NCBI GenBank assembly: GCA_965222445.1
Contig: CBDCTY010000002.1
Coordinates: 2,046,001-2,110,000 of the forward strand
Reading direction: 5' to 3'
From: GCA-958296115 sp965222445
GTDB taxonomy: Bacteria > Chloroflexota > Dehalococcoidia > Lucifugimonadales > CAJWER01
Length of the DNA: 64,000 bases
A program made the position numbers and the translations under genes. Under the pieces are notes generated by a model. It was not told where the DNA came from. It did not search any database and was given only the letters and a program-made list of their open reading frames with translations. This document shows, piece by piece, positions 34,544 to 43,027 of this stretch; positions within the stretch are counted from its first letter, which is position 1, and every line of letters begins with the position of its first letter.

Positions 34544-34744
34544 TCACTCCTTGGAAGAGTCCTCTCGGAGCGACGGCGGAGGCTCGTCGAAGAGCCTACC
34601 CTCAGACTGGGCGGCCATACGACGCCGATTCCAAGCTTCCCATGCCTCACGCTCCTCTGCACGACCCTCCGCGCGGCCCTCCGCACGCTGCTTCTCTTTG
34701 AGCGGCTCGACGAGCTTCTGTCGCAAATACTCCCCGGTAACCAT
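34544..34744 (-). CDS. Tandem micro-gene copy 4
   Basis: This 66-residue protein starts MVTGEYLRQKLVEPLKEKQ, has an (AEGR)n segment, then EAWEAWNRRRMAAQSEG and ends DEPPPSLREDSSKE. It repeats the C-terminal half of the 35119-35571 protein and has no membrane segment. It would be a soluble amphipathic helix. It begins nine bases after the stop of copy 3 with the same CCGAACATC spacer. Confidence 0.6.
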   Translation of the reverse strand: MVTGEYLRQKLVEPLKEKQRAEGRAEGRAEEREAWEAWNRRRMAAQSEGRLFDEPPPSLREDSSKE

Positions 34745-34753
34745 GATGTTCGG

Positions 34754-34954
34754 CTACGCCTTGGAAGAGTTCTTTCGGAACGACGGCGGCGACTCATCGA
34801 AGGGCTTGCCTTCAGACTCGGCGGCCATCCGACGCCGGTTCCATGCCTCCCATGCCGCACGTTCCTGTGCGCGGCCCTCCGCGCGGCCCTCCGCACGTTG
34901 CTTTTCTTTGAGCGGCTCGACGAGCTTCTGTCGCAGATACTCCCCGGTAACCAT
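34754..34954 (-). CDS. Tandem micro-gene copy 3
   Basis: This 66-residue protein is nearly identical to copy 4 (MVTGEYLRQKLVEPLKEKQ start), with RAQERAAWEAWNRRRMAAESEG and ending DESPPSFRKNSSKA. It follows copy 2 after eight bases. The coding frame is intact. Confidence 0.6.
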   Translation of the reverse strand: MVTGEYLRQKLVEPLKEKQRAEGRAEGRAQERAAWEAWNRRRMAAESEGKPFDESPPSFRKNSSKA

Positions 34955-34962
34955 GACCGTTT

Positions 34963-35109
34963 CTACTCCCTGCCGGAGTCGTCATAGAGCGGCGGCGGCT
35001 CGTCGAAGGGCCTGCCTTCGGCATCGGCGGCCATCCGACGCCGATTCCAACGTTGCTTTTCTTTGAGGGGCTCAACGAGCTTCTGTCGCAAATACTCCCC
35101 GGTAACCAT
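34963..35109 (-). CDS. Tandem micro-gene copy 2 (short)
   Basis: This 48-residue frame starts with the same MVTGEYLRQKLVEPLKEKQ but lacks the (AEGR)n stretch, passing straight to RWNRRRMAADAEG and ending PPPLYDDSGRE. It begins nine bases after the stop of the full-length gene. Loss of the repeat segment looks like slippage deletion. Confidence 0.55.
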   Translation of the reverse strand: MVTGEYLRQKLVEPLKEKQRWNRRRMAADAEGRPFDEPPPLYDDSGRE

Positions 35110-35118
35110 GATGTTCGG

Positions 35119-35571
35119 CTACGCCTTGGAAGAGTTCTTTCGGAACGATGGCGGCGACTCATCGAAGGGCCTGCCCTCAGACTGGGCGGCCATACGACGC
35201 CGATTCCAAGCTTCCCATGCCTCACGCTCCTCTGCACGGCCCTCCACGCGGCCCTCCACGCGGCCCTCCGCGCGGCCCTCCGCACGCTGCTTCTCTTTGA
35301 GCGGCTCGACGAGCTTCTGTCGTAGATACTCCCCGGTAACCATGATGTTCTGTGTCACCTCCGTTGCTACAATCGTAGTGACGGCTGCTGCTACACCAAC
35401 TTCGGCCATCCCGGATATGACGGCCAGGATCGTCTCAACTGCATTGTCCCCAGTTCGTTGGGCTACTTCATACCAAGATAGCAGACCTGTGCCAAGCAGG
35501 CTCTGGATGCTGAACAGGAAGAAGTAGGTTGTCTTCCAGCGAGGCGATATGCTCCATATGGACTCCCTCAT
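35119..35571 (-). CDS. Membrane-anchored protein, parent of the micro-genes
   Basis: This 150-residue protein has two hydrophobic segments (about 14-34, TYFFLFSIQSLLGTGLLSWY; and about 45-70) and then the tail shared by the micro-genes: MVTGEYLRQKLVEPLKEKQ, four-residue repeats (AEGR, VEGR) and EAWEAWNRRRMAA. It starts immediately after the MoaD-like stop (TGA ATG). Function is unknown. The tail probably forms a charged helix on the cytoplasmic side. Confidence 0.65.
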   Translation of the reverse strand: MRESIWSISPRWKTTYFFLFSIQSLLGTGLLSWYEVAQRTGDNAVETILAVISGMAEVGVAAAVTTIVATEVTQNIMVTGEYLRQKLVEPLKEKQRAEGRAEGRVEGRVEGRAEEREAWEAWNRRRMAAQSEGRPFDESPPSFRKNSSKA

Positions 35572-35904
35572 TCAGAAGCGTGCTCTATCACGCTTCACCC
35601 GCCCAACATAGGTACTACGAACCGCCTCTCGGCACCGCGCATCCCCGCCGCCTATGGCGGGGATGAAGTGCACTTCGCTGTCTTCGCCGACCTTGTCCAA
35701 GATCCCGAGAGCCGAAACCTCGCCGTCGATGGCGACAGAGATGTTCGGCTTGATCTTGAAACCCTCCACGAGACGGCCCTTGATGCCGGGGTGCATCTCG
35801 TCGAGGTTGTTGACGATCTGGCGCACGGTGGAGCCGTGCACTTCCACCCGCTCCTGGCCCTCCGTGAGCTCTTGGAGCAGCGATGGGATGAAAACCGTCG
35901 CCAT
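35572..35904 (-). CDS. MoaD/ThiS-like ubiquitin-fold protein with C-terminal extension
   Basis: This protein of about 110 residues has the beta-grasp pattern (ATVFIPSLLQELTEGQERVEVHGSTVRQIVNNL; SVAIDGEV) and the di-glycine of sulfur carriers (VHFIPAIGGG). However, about 23 residues follow the GG, so it would need processing to act as a carrier. It starts five bases after the CoxL-type stop. A role in sulfur or cofactor delivery to the molybdenum enzyme is inferred from context. Confidence 0.75.
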   Translation of the reverse strand: MATVFIPSLLQELTEGQERVEVHGSTVRQIVNNLDEMHPGIKGRLVEGFKIKPNISVAIDGEVSALGILDKVGEDSEVHFIPAIGGGDARCREAVRSTYVGRVKRDRARF

Positions 35905-35909
35905 GCTAT

Positions 35910-38198
35910 CTAGCCCGAGCCCTGGTCCCAGATCGTCTTCATGACGTTCGGAGGATTCATCGGCAAGACGTTCATCCGGACTCCCGCCGCCCTGTAGGCT
36001 GCATTGGCAAGCGCGGCCGGCGGAGGCACGATGTTCACCTCGCCGACTCCCCTGACGCCGAACGGGTGCGCGGGGCTGGGCACCTCGACGATCACCGTAT
36101 CGATCATCGGCAGGTCGAGGGCCAGCGGCACCCTGTAGTCGAGGAAGGTGCTGTTCGCCATCCGTCCATCGTCTTCCATGAAGTACTCTTCGTTGAGGGC
36201 CCATCCGATGCCCTGGACGGTCCCGCCCTGCATCTGTCCCTCTACGTAGCTCGGGTGGATCGCCTTGCCCACGTCCTGGGCTATGGTCGCCCGCAGAACG
36301 TCGATCTTGCCGGTCTCCTTGTCCACCTCCACGTCCACGATCAGGCCGGCGAAGGCGCCGCCCTGCCCCGTGGGATTGACGACTCCGCGACCGGCGATCG
36401 GCCCTCCGGTGCCGTTCAGCTCGCCTGCCAACTCCTTGAAGGTCATCCTGAGCTCGGAGTCGGTCTTCGAGCGGACGACCCCGTCCTCCATTTCGAGGGA
36501 GTCGGCGTCCACGTCCCAGATAAGGGCGGCCCGGTCGACCATCTGTATCTTCACGTCCTGTGCCGCCTTGTAGGCCGCCATGCCGGTCGCGAACGTCGTG
36601 CGGCTCCCGCCGGTCCCGAAGGTCCAGCCTATGGAGTCCGTATCGACGACGGACGGTATGAAGTCCTCGGCAGGGATGCCTAGAACCTCGGCAGCCTGCA
36701 TCGAGATCGATGTCCGCGTGCCGCCGATGTCAGGCGACCCCTCCGTGAGAGCGACAGTGCCGTCGTTGTTGACGGCGAGGTTGACGGCGGACTGGAGTCC
36801 CGCGTTCATCCAGTAGCCTATGGCCACGCCGCGGCCTCGGTTCTCGCCCTCGATGGGCGCAGTGTAGTGGGGATGGTCCCTGAGCGCCTCGAGCACCTCG
36901 ACGCAGCCGATATTCCCGAAGGCCGTGCCGTCGGCGCGCCTCGTCCCCTCCTTGGAGGAGTTCTTCAGCCGGATCTCTATCGGGTCCATGCCCAGCTTCT
37001 CCGCCAGCTCGTCTACCACCGTCTCGCTGGCGAACTCCGCGTTCGTGGCGCCCGGCGCCCGGTATGCGGCCGTCTTCGGCTTGTTCACAACCACGTCGAA
37101 GCCGTCGACCTGCACGTTCTCGATGTTGTAGGGCGCAAATACGCACTCGGCGGCTGCGCCGACAGGCGAGCCCGGGAATGCGCCAGCCTCGTAGGCCAGG
37201 TGAGCCGTGGCTGCTACCAGGGTCCCGTCGCTCTTCGCGCCCATCTTGACCTTGATGTACGAGCCGGGCGTCGGGCCGGTGGACTCGAACTCCTCGGTCC
37301 TGGTCATCACGATCTTGACCGGAGCGTGAGACATCTTGGAGAGCACCGCGGCGATCGGCTCGCCGTAGGGCTCGAACTTGCCCCCGAAGCCCCCGCCAAT
37401 CTCCATCGGCGTGATCTTCACCCGGGACATCGGCAACTCCAGGACCTGCGCCGTCGCGTCGCGGATGTTGAACGGGCCCTGACTGCTGTTCCAGATGAGA
37501 ACGCGCCCGTCTTCGTTCCAGTAGACCGTGCAGTTGTGTGGCTCAAGATACCCCTGGTGTACGGTGGCGGTCTCGAACTCGCGCTCCACGACGACGTCCG
37601 CCTCCGCAAAGCCCTTCTCGGGATCTCCCAGGCGGTGCTGGAAGTGCTGGGCTATGTTGCTGACCCTTCCCGTCTTCTCGCCGAACTCCTCGGTCTCGAT
37701 GTCGTCGTGAAGCAGCGGGGCCGCCTCCTTCATCGCCTCCCGCACGTCCGTCACCGGAGGAAGGACCTCGTAGTCGACCTCGATGAGCTTGGCCGCCTCT
37801 TCCGCCACGTGCTGATTGACTGCGGCGACGGCGGCTACGGGCTGACCCTTGAAGACGACCTTGCTCCGGGCCATCAGGCCCTCGCGGAGATACTTCAGGT
37901 CGGTCCCCAGCTCACCCAGGGTGATCTTGCGGTCCCCCCCTTCGTTATCGGTATCGGGCAGGTCCATGCCCGTCATGACGGCACGGACGCCCGGGTATGC
38001 GGCCGCCTTGCTCGTGTCGACCGACCGGACGTTGGCGTGGGCATACGGGCTCCTCAGTATTTTCCCATACAGAAGCCCCGATGTCTGGTAATCGGCGCCG
38101 TACTTCGCACGGCCGGTCACCTTGTCGGCGCCGTCGTGGCGGATGGGACGCGTGCCGATAACCTTGTACTGCTTGGTTGGTTCCTGTGTCGTCGTCAA
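35910..38198 (-). CDS. Molybdenum hydroxylase large subunit (xanthine dehydrogenase / CoxL family)
   Basis: This protein of about 762 residues binds molybdopterin. It contains GRAKYGADYQTSGLLYGKILRSPYAHA at the start, GGGFGGKFEP and YRAPGATNAEFASETVVDELA of the cofactor site, and AVNPTGQGG and the C-terminal GVRGVGEVNIVPPPAALANA with the conserved Glu. The CO-dehydrogenase active-site loop AYRCSFR is not seen; the aligned region reads TAAYRAPGAT, so this is probably not a CO dehydrogenase. TTG 38198 has GGAGGTG six bases upstream and is preferred over GTG 38216. It follows the 2Fe-2S subunit. Confidence 0.9.
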   Translation of the reverse strand: MTTTQEPTKQYKVIGTRPIRHDGADKVTGRAKYGADYQTSGLLYGKILRSPYAHANVRSVDTSKAAAYPGVRAVMTGMDLPDTDNEGGDRKITLGELGTDLKYLREGLMARSKVVFKGQPVAAVAAVNQHVAEEAAKLIEVDYEVLPPVTDVREAMKEAAPLLHDDIETEEFGEKTGRVSNIAQHFQHRLGDPEKGFAEADVVVEREFETATVHQGYLEPHNCTVYWNEDGRVLIWNSSQGPFNIRDATAQVLELPMSRVKITPMEIGGGFGGKFEPYGEPIAAVLSKMSHAPVKIVMTRTEEFESTGPTPGSYIKVKMGAKSDGTLVAATAHLAYEAGAFPGSPVGAAAECVFAPYNIENVQVDGFDVVVNKPKTAAYRAPGATNAEFASETVVDELAEKLGMDPIEIRLKNSSKEGTRRADGTAFGNIGCVEVLEALRDHPHYTAPIEGENRGRGVAIGYWMNAGLQSAVNLAVNNDGTVALTEGSPDIGGTRTSISMQAAEVLGIPAEDFIPSVVDTDSIGWTFGTGGSRTTFATGMAAYKAAQDVKIQMVDRAALIWDVDADSLEMEDGVVRSKTDSELRMTFKELAGELNGTGGPIAGRGVVNPTGQGGAFAGLIVDVEVDKETGKIDVLRATIAQDVGKAIHPSYVEGQMQGGTVQGIGWALNEEYFMEDDGRMANSTFLDYRVPLALDLPMIDTVIVEVPSPAHPFGVRGVGEVNIVPPPAALANAAYRAAGVRMNVLPMNPPNVMKTIWDQGSG

Positions 38199-38228
38199 AG
38201 CTTCACCTCCGTCCACCGCCTAGTGAAT

Positions 38229-38711
38229 CTAGCTCGCGGCAGCCATCTTCTCGGACGCGTCCATGACTGCGCGCACGATCTTGTCGTAGCCTGTGCATCT
38301 GCACAGGTTTCCAGCCAGCCAGAACCTGATCCTGTGCTCCGAGGGCGCGGGCTCACTTTCGAGCAGCGCCTTGGACGCGACTATGAAGCCTGGCGTGCAG
38401 ATGCCGCACTGCAGGGCCGCGTTCTCCAGGAATGCCTGCTGGATCGGGTGCAGCCCGTCCGGGCTGGCGACGCCTTCTATCGTCCCCACCTCGGCGCCAT
38501 CGGCCTCGACGCCGAGCACGAGGCACGAGGTCACGATCCGCCCATTGAGGGTGACGGTGCACGCGCCGCAGTTCCCGTCGTTGCAGCCCTCCTTGCTTCC
38601 CGTCAGCCCCACTACGTCGCGGAGACACTCCAGGAGGCTCTGTCGGGGCTCGCAGAGGAACTCTACATCTTCGCCGTTGATTCGAGTCTGTACGTGGGTC
38701 TTGCTGGGCAT
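38229..38711 (-). CDS. (2Fe-2S)-binding subunit of molybdenum hydroxylase (CoxS family)
   Basis: This 160-residue protein has the two cluster motifs: plant-type GCNDGNCGACTV and the C-terminal CGICTPGF with LCRCTGYDKIV. It passes electrons from the molybdenum site to FAD. The ATG immediately follows the FAD-subunit stop (TAG ATG), and the large subunit begins 30 bases later. Confidence 0.93.
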   Translation of the reverse strand: MPSKTHVQTRINGEDVEFLCEPRQSLLECLRDVVGLTGSKEGCNDGNCGACTVTLNGRIVTSCLVLGVEADGAEVGTIEGVASPDGLHPIQQAFLENAALQCGICTPGFIVASKALLESEPAPSEHRIRFWLAGNLCRCTGYDKIVRAVMDASEKMAAAS

Positions 38712-39593
38712 CTACTCGCCTCCCTTCGCTCTCTCGACAGCCGTGTTCAGCGCGCGGCGCGTTAGCACCTCGCACAGGTGAGTCCTGTATTCCGCAGTGC
38801 CGCGCATGTCGGTGATCGGCTTTGCCGCGGCGCTCGCCAGCCTGGCGGCCTCGGCGATGCTCTCGTCGTTGACCGGCTTGCCCGCGAGGGAGTCGCCGGC
38901 CTCCTGGACGAAGAGCGGCGTCGGCGCCACGGACGCCAGCGCTACCCTGGCCGACGTGAACGCACCGTCCTCGATTTCGACCGACACGCCCGCCCCGGCA
39001 ACCGCTATGTCCATCTCGTTCCGCGGTATGAACCGGATGTAGCGCACGCCCTGGTTGGCCTTGGCCGCCGGTATGCTTATCGACACCAGAAGCTCGTCCG
39101 ACGCCAATACCGTCTTACTGGGCCCGGTGCAAAAGTCCTCGACCGCGACCTGGCGGCAGCCGTTGGGCCCCGTCACGTTCGCGGTGGCTCCCATAGCGAT
39201 CAGCGCCGGTATGGTGTCTGCGCTCGGCGTGGCGTTGCACAGGTTGCCGCCGATCGAGGCTCTGCCCTGTATCTGGATGCCGCCGATGAGCGAGGCTGCG
39301 TCGACCAGGCCCGGGTAGTAGGCAGCAATTCCCTCGTCGGAGTAGATCCTGTAGCACTCCACCGCAGCCCCGATCGTCAAGCCCGAGGCGTCGTCGTAGG
39401 AGAGCTCGTCAAGCTCAGGTATGCACTTGACGTCGACGACAAGATCCGGGCTGCCCACCCGCTCGGCATTCGTCCTCAGCAATACAATTAGGTCTGTGCC
39501 GCCTGCCATGGCGCGCGCCTTGCCGCCCGCGTCGGCTAGCAGATTGACCGCTTCTTCCAGGCTCTCAGGCCTGACGTAATCGATCCACTTCAC
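38712..39593 (-). CDS. FAD-binding subunit of molybdenum hydroxylase (CoxM family)
   Basis: This 293-residue protein has the FAD-binding AMAGGTDLIVLLRTNA and GGNLCNATPSADTIPALIAMGA motifs. The C-terminus (CO_deh_flav_C) is present with DMRGTAEYRTHLCEVLTRRAL. It is the first gene of a minus-strand run reaching 33621. The CoxM-CoxS-CoxL order is typical of aerobic aldehyde/xanthine-type oxidoreductases. Confidence 0.92.
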   Translation of the reverse strand: MKWIDYVRPESLEEAVNLLADAGGKARAMAGGTDLIVLLRTNAERVGSPDLVVDVKCIPELDELSYDDASGLTIGAAVECYRIYSDEGIAAYYPGLVDAASLIGGIQIQGRASIGGNLCNATPSADTIPALIAMGATANVTGPNGCRQVAVEDFCTGPSKTVLASDELLVSISIPAAKANQGVRYIRFIPRNEMDIAVAGAGVSVEIEDGAFTSARVALASVAPTPLFVQEAGDSLAGKPVNDESIAEAARLASAAAKPITDMRGTAEYRTHLCEVLTRRALNTAVERAKGGE

Positions 39594-39750
39594 TGGCCCA
39601 CTCCTTTCTCTAGGGTTCCAGCTGTCTCGCAGCAGGAATCCCTATCCTGAAACTTCACACACTGCTGCCGGGACATTGCTACGTTTTAGGTGCATGCCCG
39701 GCGAGCGGCCCCCAGTATAGCAAACGGACGGGGGCCGGACAACGACGAGG

Positions 39751-39870
39751 CGGAATCAGTAACTGTTCAGTCTTGGTGAGACGAACGCCCCACACCGCCC
39801 CTGGATACCCGCCTTCGCGGGTATGACGACGGGATGTCTTCTCACTAACTCTGAACACTTGCCGGAATCA
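39751..39870. mobile_element. MITE family A, copy 3, with 8-bp target duplication at a stop codon
   Basis: The element spans 39759-39862 (104 bp), with ends GTAACTGTTCAG and CTGAACACTTGC. CGGAATCA flanks it (39751-39758 and 39863-39870), the right copy containing the FlK-like gene's stop codon. Its core is nearly identical to copy 2. It fills most of the 39594-39867 gap. Confidence 0.85.
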
Positions 39871-40233
39871 TCCATCCGTGGGAATCACCGCGCGCTTGTG
39901 GGTGGCGACTCCTATCTGCTTATCGCCTTCGAACGCCTCGATCTCGTAGGTCAGCCTGTTGCGGTCCACGTCGGTCAGGACGGCCCTGACCGTCACCACG
40001 CCGCCGATGGCCGTGGGGGCCAGGTGCCGCAGACCGTCCACGGCATACCCGACAGTCGTGTGGCCCTCAGGCAGATGCGGGTCCGACGCCTCGATGCTGC
40101 ACTCCTCCATCAGCTTCAGCAGCGAGGGCGTGGACAGCACCTCGGCGCCGGGCCGTCCCATGCGGTTGATAGTAAGCGGCTCGGTAACCTCCGTCCGCGT
40201 CTCCGCGCTCTGTCCCACCTCGAATCTGTCCAT
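39868..40233 (-). CDS. FlK-like hot-dog thioesterase
   Basis: This 121-residue hot-dog protein resembles fluoroacetyl-CoA thioesterase-like acyl-CoA thioesterases (VLSTPSLLKLMEECSIEA; TTVGYAVDGLRHLAPTAIGGVVTVRAVL). FlK's Thr-Glu-His arrangement is matched by TPSLLKLMEE and DGLRHLAPT. It would hydrolyse a short acyl-CoA. Its stop lies inside the MITE A3 target duplication. Confidence 0.8.
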   Translation of the reverse strand: MDRFEVGQSAETRTEVTEPLTINRMGRPGAEVLSTPSLLKLMEECSIEASDPHLPEGHTTVGYAVDGLRHLAPTAIGGVVTVRAVLTDVDRNRLTYEIEAFEGDKQIGVATHKRAVIPTDG

Positions 40234-40260
40234 TCCACGCTCCGAGTAAAGTATCTGCCC

Positions 40261-40596
40261 CTATTCAGTCAGGTGGGGCTTCTGGCGCCTCCAGCCGTCG
40301 TCCGACGGGAACGCGGTCGTCATGGTGACCCTCGTCGCGTCGCCGACGCGCCAATCGCCGACCTTGGCGGACCACTCCGTATAGTGCGGCATCGTCCTGT
40401 GAGTGTCGATGGCCGCCGCGTCCGCGTAGACCTCGTACAGGTGGACCAGGTCTGGGTCGGAGTCGTCCGTGAGGATATCGAACCGGAAGCACCCCGGCTC
40501 GTCCCTCACAGAGCCGACCGCATCGCTCAAGGTGGCCTCGACGAACTGGTCTCTCATGCCGGGCTTCACCCTGATGCTCACGAAGATAGAAATCAT
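40261..40596 (-). CDS. Antibiotic biosynthesis monooxygenase (ABM/LsrG-like) domain protein
   Basis: This 111-residue ferredoxin-like-fold protein has the ABM pattern: FVSIRVKPGMRDQFVEATLSDAVGSVRDEPGCFRFDILTDDSDPDLVHLYEVYADAAAIDTHRTMPHYTEW. Members include monooxygenases and LsrG-type isomerases. The catalytic role is not fixed by the sequence. It precedes the FlK-like gene on the same strand by 27 bases and may be co-transcribed. Confidence 0.83.
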   Translation of the reverse strand: MISIFVSIRVKPGMRDQFVEATLSDAVGSVRDEPGCFRFDILTDDSDPDLVHLYEVYADAAAIDTHRTMPHYTEWSAKVGDWRVGDATRVTMTTAFPSDDGWRRQKPHLTE

Positions 40597-40666
40597 GTCA
40601 GCTTGACCTCACCCGGGAATTTGCGCACCACATTATATCCTACATTCCTAAATCTCACCCGCGCGC

Positions 40667-40837
40667 GTTTGCCCGTAACTGTCCAGGTTCAGTGAGTTGA
40701 TTTGAGTCGCCCTTGGGGCCTGGGCGGGCCTCTTGCCCCTTCTCCCCTGGCGGGAGGAGGCTGGGATGAGGGGGATGCTTCTGACGACAGCGGGGCCCGG
40801 CCAGCGTCTCATCAACTCTAAACAGTTACGTTTGCCT
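40667..40837. mobile_element. MITE family A, copy 4 (long, 155 bp)
   Basis: The element spans 40675-40829. Its ends GTAACTGTCCAG and CTAAACAGTTAC are inverted. GTTTGCCC (40667-40674) and GTTTGCCT (40830-40837) flank it, seven of eight bases matching. The core differs from copies 2 and 3, so it is a subfamily. The remaining part of the 40597-41021 gap holds no gene. Confidence 0.78.
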
Positions 40838-41021
40838 CCGAATAACCGATCGCCTATCGGTCGGACCTGGAGTTGACATGCCTTTGCAGGACCCGATTAT
40901 GATGCCACAATCTCAGCGGCTGCCGCAGCATCGACAGCATCGGACGTGAGCACGTCCTCGTAGGGTAACGCGCCGCCTTCAATGCCTCTGCCAACACCAG
41001 CAGACCCCTCTTCCGTCACCG

Positions 41022-42248
41022 CTAGTCCCTTGACCGCCGCCTCATGACGACACCCAGATACACGAGGGCCGCCACAACCAGCACTCCCAAGCCTCCGGCT
41101 GCTGCTGCTATGACCAGCGAGGCGACCGGCAGAGTACTTCCGGTGGATTCGGCCACGAAACTAGCGATGCCGCTGCCGGGAGAGCTTTGGGGCTCCAGCC
41201 TCTCGCACTGAAAGAGGCCCTTCATCCTGCTGAGGTCGCGCACGTTGGATACGTCCCCGAGTCGCGGGTCGTAGTCAAAGATTGGGTCGACCGTCATCTC
41301 CTCGGGCGATATGACCGTATTCAGCCGGGTCAGGTAGGCGTAGCGGCTCGACAGGTCCTGCAGGAGTGGATGCGCCACGCTCAACCGGCTCGTTGGAGCG
41401 GCGTACTCCGTAATGAATGCCTGCCCTTCCAGCTCATTTGCTTTCTGGCTCATCAACTGCCGGTAGTTGTTACTACCGCCGCGGCCAAAGAAGACCAGGT
41501 CTTCGTTGGCTATCTCCATCTTGCCGTAGTTCACGGGCGCCGCCTGCACGTCTGCATATATCCATACCATGACCGCCATGTTGGGATTGGCCGCTACCGC
41601 GGTTAGCCGTAGCGGGATCATCGGCTGGCTGGAAGGATAGGTCACCTTGACAGGCTCAACGTCCTGCGCGCCTTGATCTGGGCGCAGCTTCATGGCAAGA
41701 AATACGAACTGCTCCTCGACGTACAGGTCTATCAGCGGCTCCATCGCCTCCGTGACGCGATAGCTGTTGTCCCTCAGCCACGAGACCAACGCGTCCGGGT
41801 CCTCGGATCCCACCACGTCGAATCCATACGGCCCGACCTCACCGCTCGCGAACACCTCCACTGATTCAGCAACTGGTGCCGCCATCGCTGCCATGACGAT
41901 GTCAGCACACTCGGGTAGAGGAGGCGGGATGAACACCGGGTCCGTAGCCGCCTCGAGCTCCCTGAAAGCCGCCATCGCATCTTCGGGCACCTCCACGTCC
42001 TCGGCATCTATGGCGTCCGGCAGGGGCAGTATCCAAGAGAAGTCCGGCGCGGCGCCCGTGTACTCTATCTGTACGTAGGCAGACACAGTCCCGTCCCTGT
42101 TCTGGGTGAAGATGATGCGCTCGGCGTTCTGATCGACGGGCGTGTCTATGCAGAAGAACCCTCCGCACGCCAGGACGGGCTGTGCCGAAGCAAGCCCAGC
42201 GACGGCGACGGCGGCGGCCAGCAGAACGGATACCCAGAACCTGTTCAT
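41022..42248 (-). CDS. DUF2330-domain exported protein
   Basis: This protein of about 408 residues begins with a signal peptide (about 1-30: RFWVSVLLAAAVAVAGLASAQPVLA) and the DUF2330 hallmark CGGFFC with IDTPVDQNAERIIFTQNRDGTVSAYVQIEYTG. A single C-terminal membrane helix (about 375-398) and basic tail (MRRRSRD) anchor it. The domain's role is unknown. ATG 42248 has AAGGAGG eight bases upstream. Confidence 0.88.
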   Translation of the reverse strand: MNRFWVSVLLAAAVAVAGLASAQPVLACGGFFCIDTPVDQNAERIIFTQNRDGTVSAYVQIEYTGAAPDFSWILPLPDAIDAEDVEVPEDAMAAFRELEAATDPVFIPPPLPECADIVMAAMAAPVAESVEVFASGEVGPYGFDVVGSEDPDALVSWLRDNSYRVTEAMEPLIDLYVEEQFVFLAMKLRPDQGAQDVEPVKVTYPSSQPMIPLRLTAVAANPNMAVMVWIYADVQAAPVNYGKMEIANEDLVFFGRGGSNNYRQLMSQKANELEGQAFITEYAAPTSRLSVAHPLLQDLSSRYAYLTRLNTVISPEEMTVDPIFDYDPRLGDVSNVRDLSRMKGLFQCERLEPQSSPGSGIASFVAESTGSTLPVASLVIAAAAGGLGVLVVAALVYLGVVMRRRSRD

Positions 42249-42476
42249 TTCCAAAGCCTCCTTTACACCAAGAACGGACATCCCAACGTAGTGTCCCGAC
42301 TCCGAGGTGTCATTGTATAGAGTAAGTGGGCATATTCGTAGCCGTCACTCTAGCCCTCTCCCGTTGAGAGCAGGGCCGGAGATCGGCCCCCGTTCGTGGG
42401 CAGGAACAACGATGGGCCCGCCTAAGTCGCGCATTGTTGCCACCCTCACGCCCGATATCCCCAGAACGCCCCTGTA

Positions 42477-42602
42477 ATACCATTTCGTTTTGAGCGCGCC
42501 GTAAAGCCGTCATTCCCGCGAAGAGCCTGCCCCGTACTCGATACGGGGCGGGAACCCACTCCCTGGCCGCACATATACGGCGGCATCACGGTGACTTGGT
42601 AT
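42477..42602. mobile_element. MITE family B, copy 3 (126 bp form)
   Basis: ATACCATTTCG...TTGGTAT ends. The REP core has an extra inner hairpin (CCCCGT-ACTCGAT-ACGGGG). It starts a 437-base unit that is duplicated in tandem downstream. Confidence 0.78.
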
Positions 42603-42913
42603 TAGGTGGTGGATCTGGGTCGCCTGCGGCTCCAGGCCCTCGACAGCCTTGACAAGATTCTCAGGCGCTTTCATGGATTCATCTCCGTGGTTTGCCTCCA
42701 AGCAGCTGTGAGACCCGCCAACACAACGCCAGCAGGCCTCCGAGTCTAGCGCGGCATCGTCAGAACCACAACACGCCAACATTGACCCAAATTCCCCACC
42801 TCCGTCATTCCCGCGAAGAGCCTGCCCCCGAGAAGTCGGGGGCGGGAACCCATCCCCGGCAAGGTGCACAGCCATAGCCTCAGAGGCAGTCCGTCACGCC
42901 GCCCGTCCAAATT

Positions 42914-43027
42914 ATACCAATTTATTTTGAGCGCGCCGTAAAGCCGTCATTCCCGCGAAGAGCCTGCCCCGTACTCGATACGGGGCGGGAACCCACTCCC
43001 TGGCCGCACATATACGGCGGCATCACG
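42914..43027. mobile_element. MITE family B, copy 4 (right end replaced)
   Basis: Starts ATACCAATTTATTTTGAG but after GGCATCAC passes into GCCGCCCGTCC rather than the usual GGTGACTTGGTAT. This marks the recombination point of the tandem duplication. Confidence 0.7.

Noticed and set aside
35910..38198. Aerobic CO dehydrogenase identity for the molybdenum hydroxylase
   Set aside because: The active-site loop AYRCSFR of form I CoxL is not present; the aligned region reads TAAYRAPGAT.
36867..38765. A 632-codon plus-strand open frame
   Set aside because: Shadow of the CoxL/CoxS genes on the other strand; sequence is low-complexity and lacks an RBS.
42602..42674. Small minus-strand frame starting MKAPENLVKAVEG
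   Set aside because: It has GGAG upstream but reads into a MITE in one copy and a different tail in the other; most likely a fossil.
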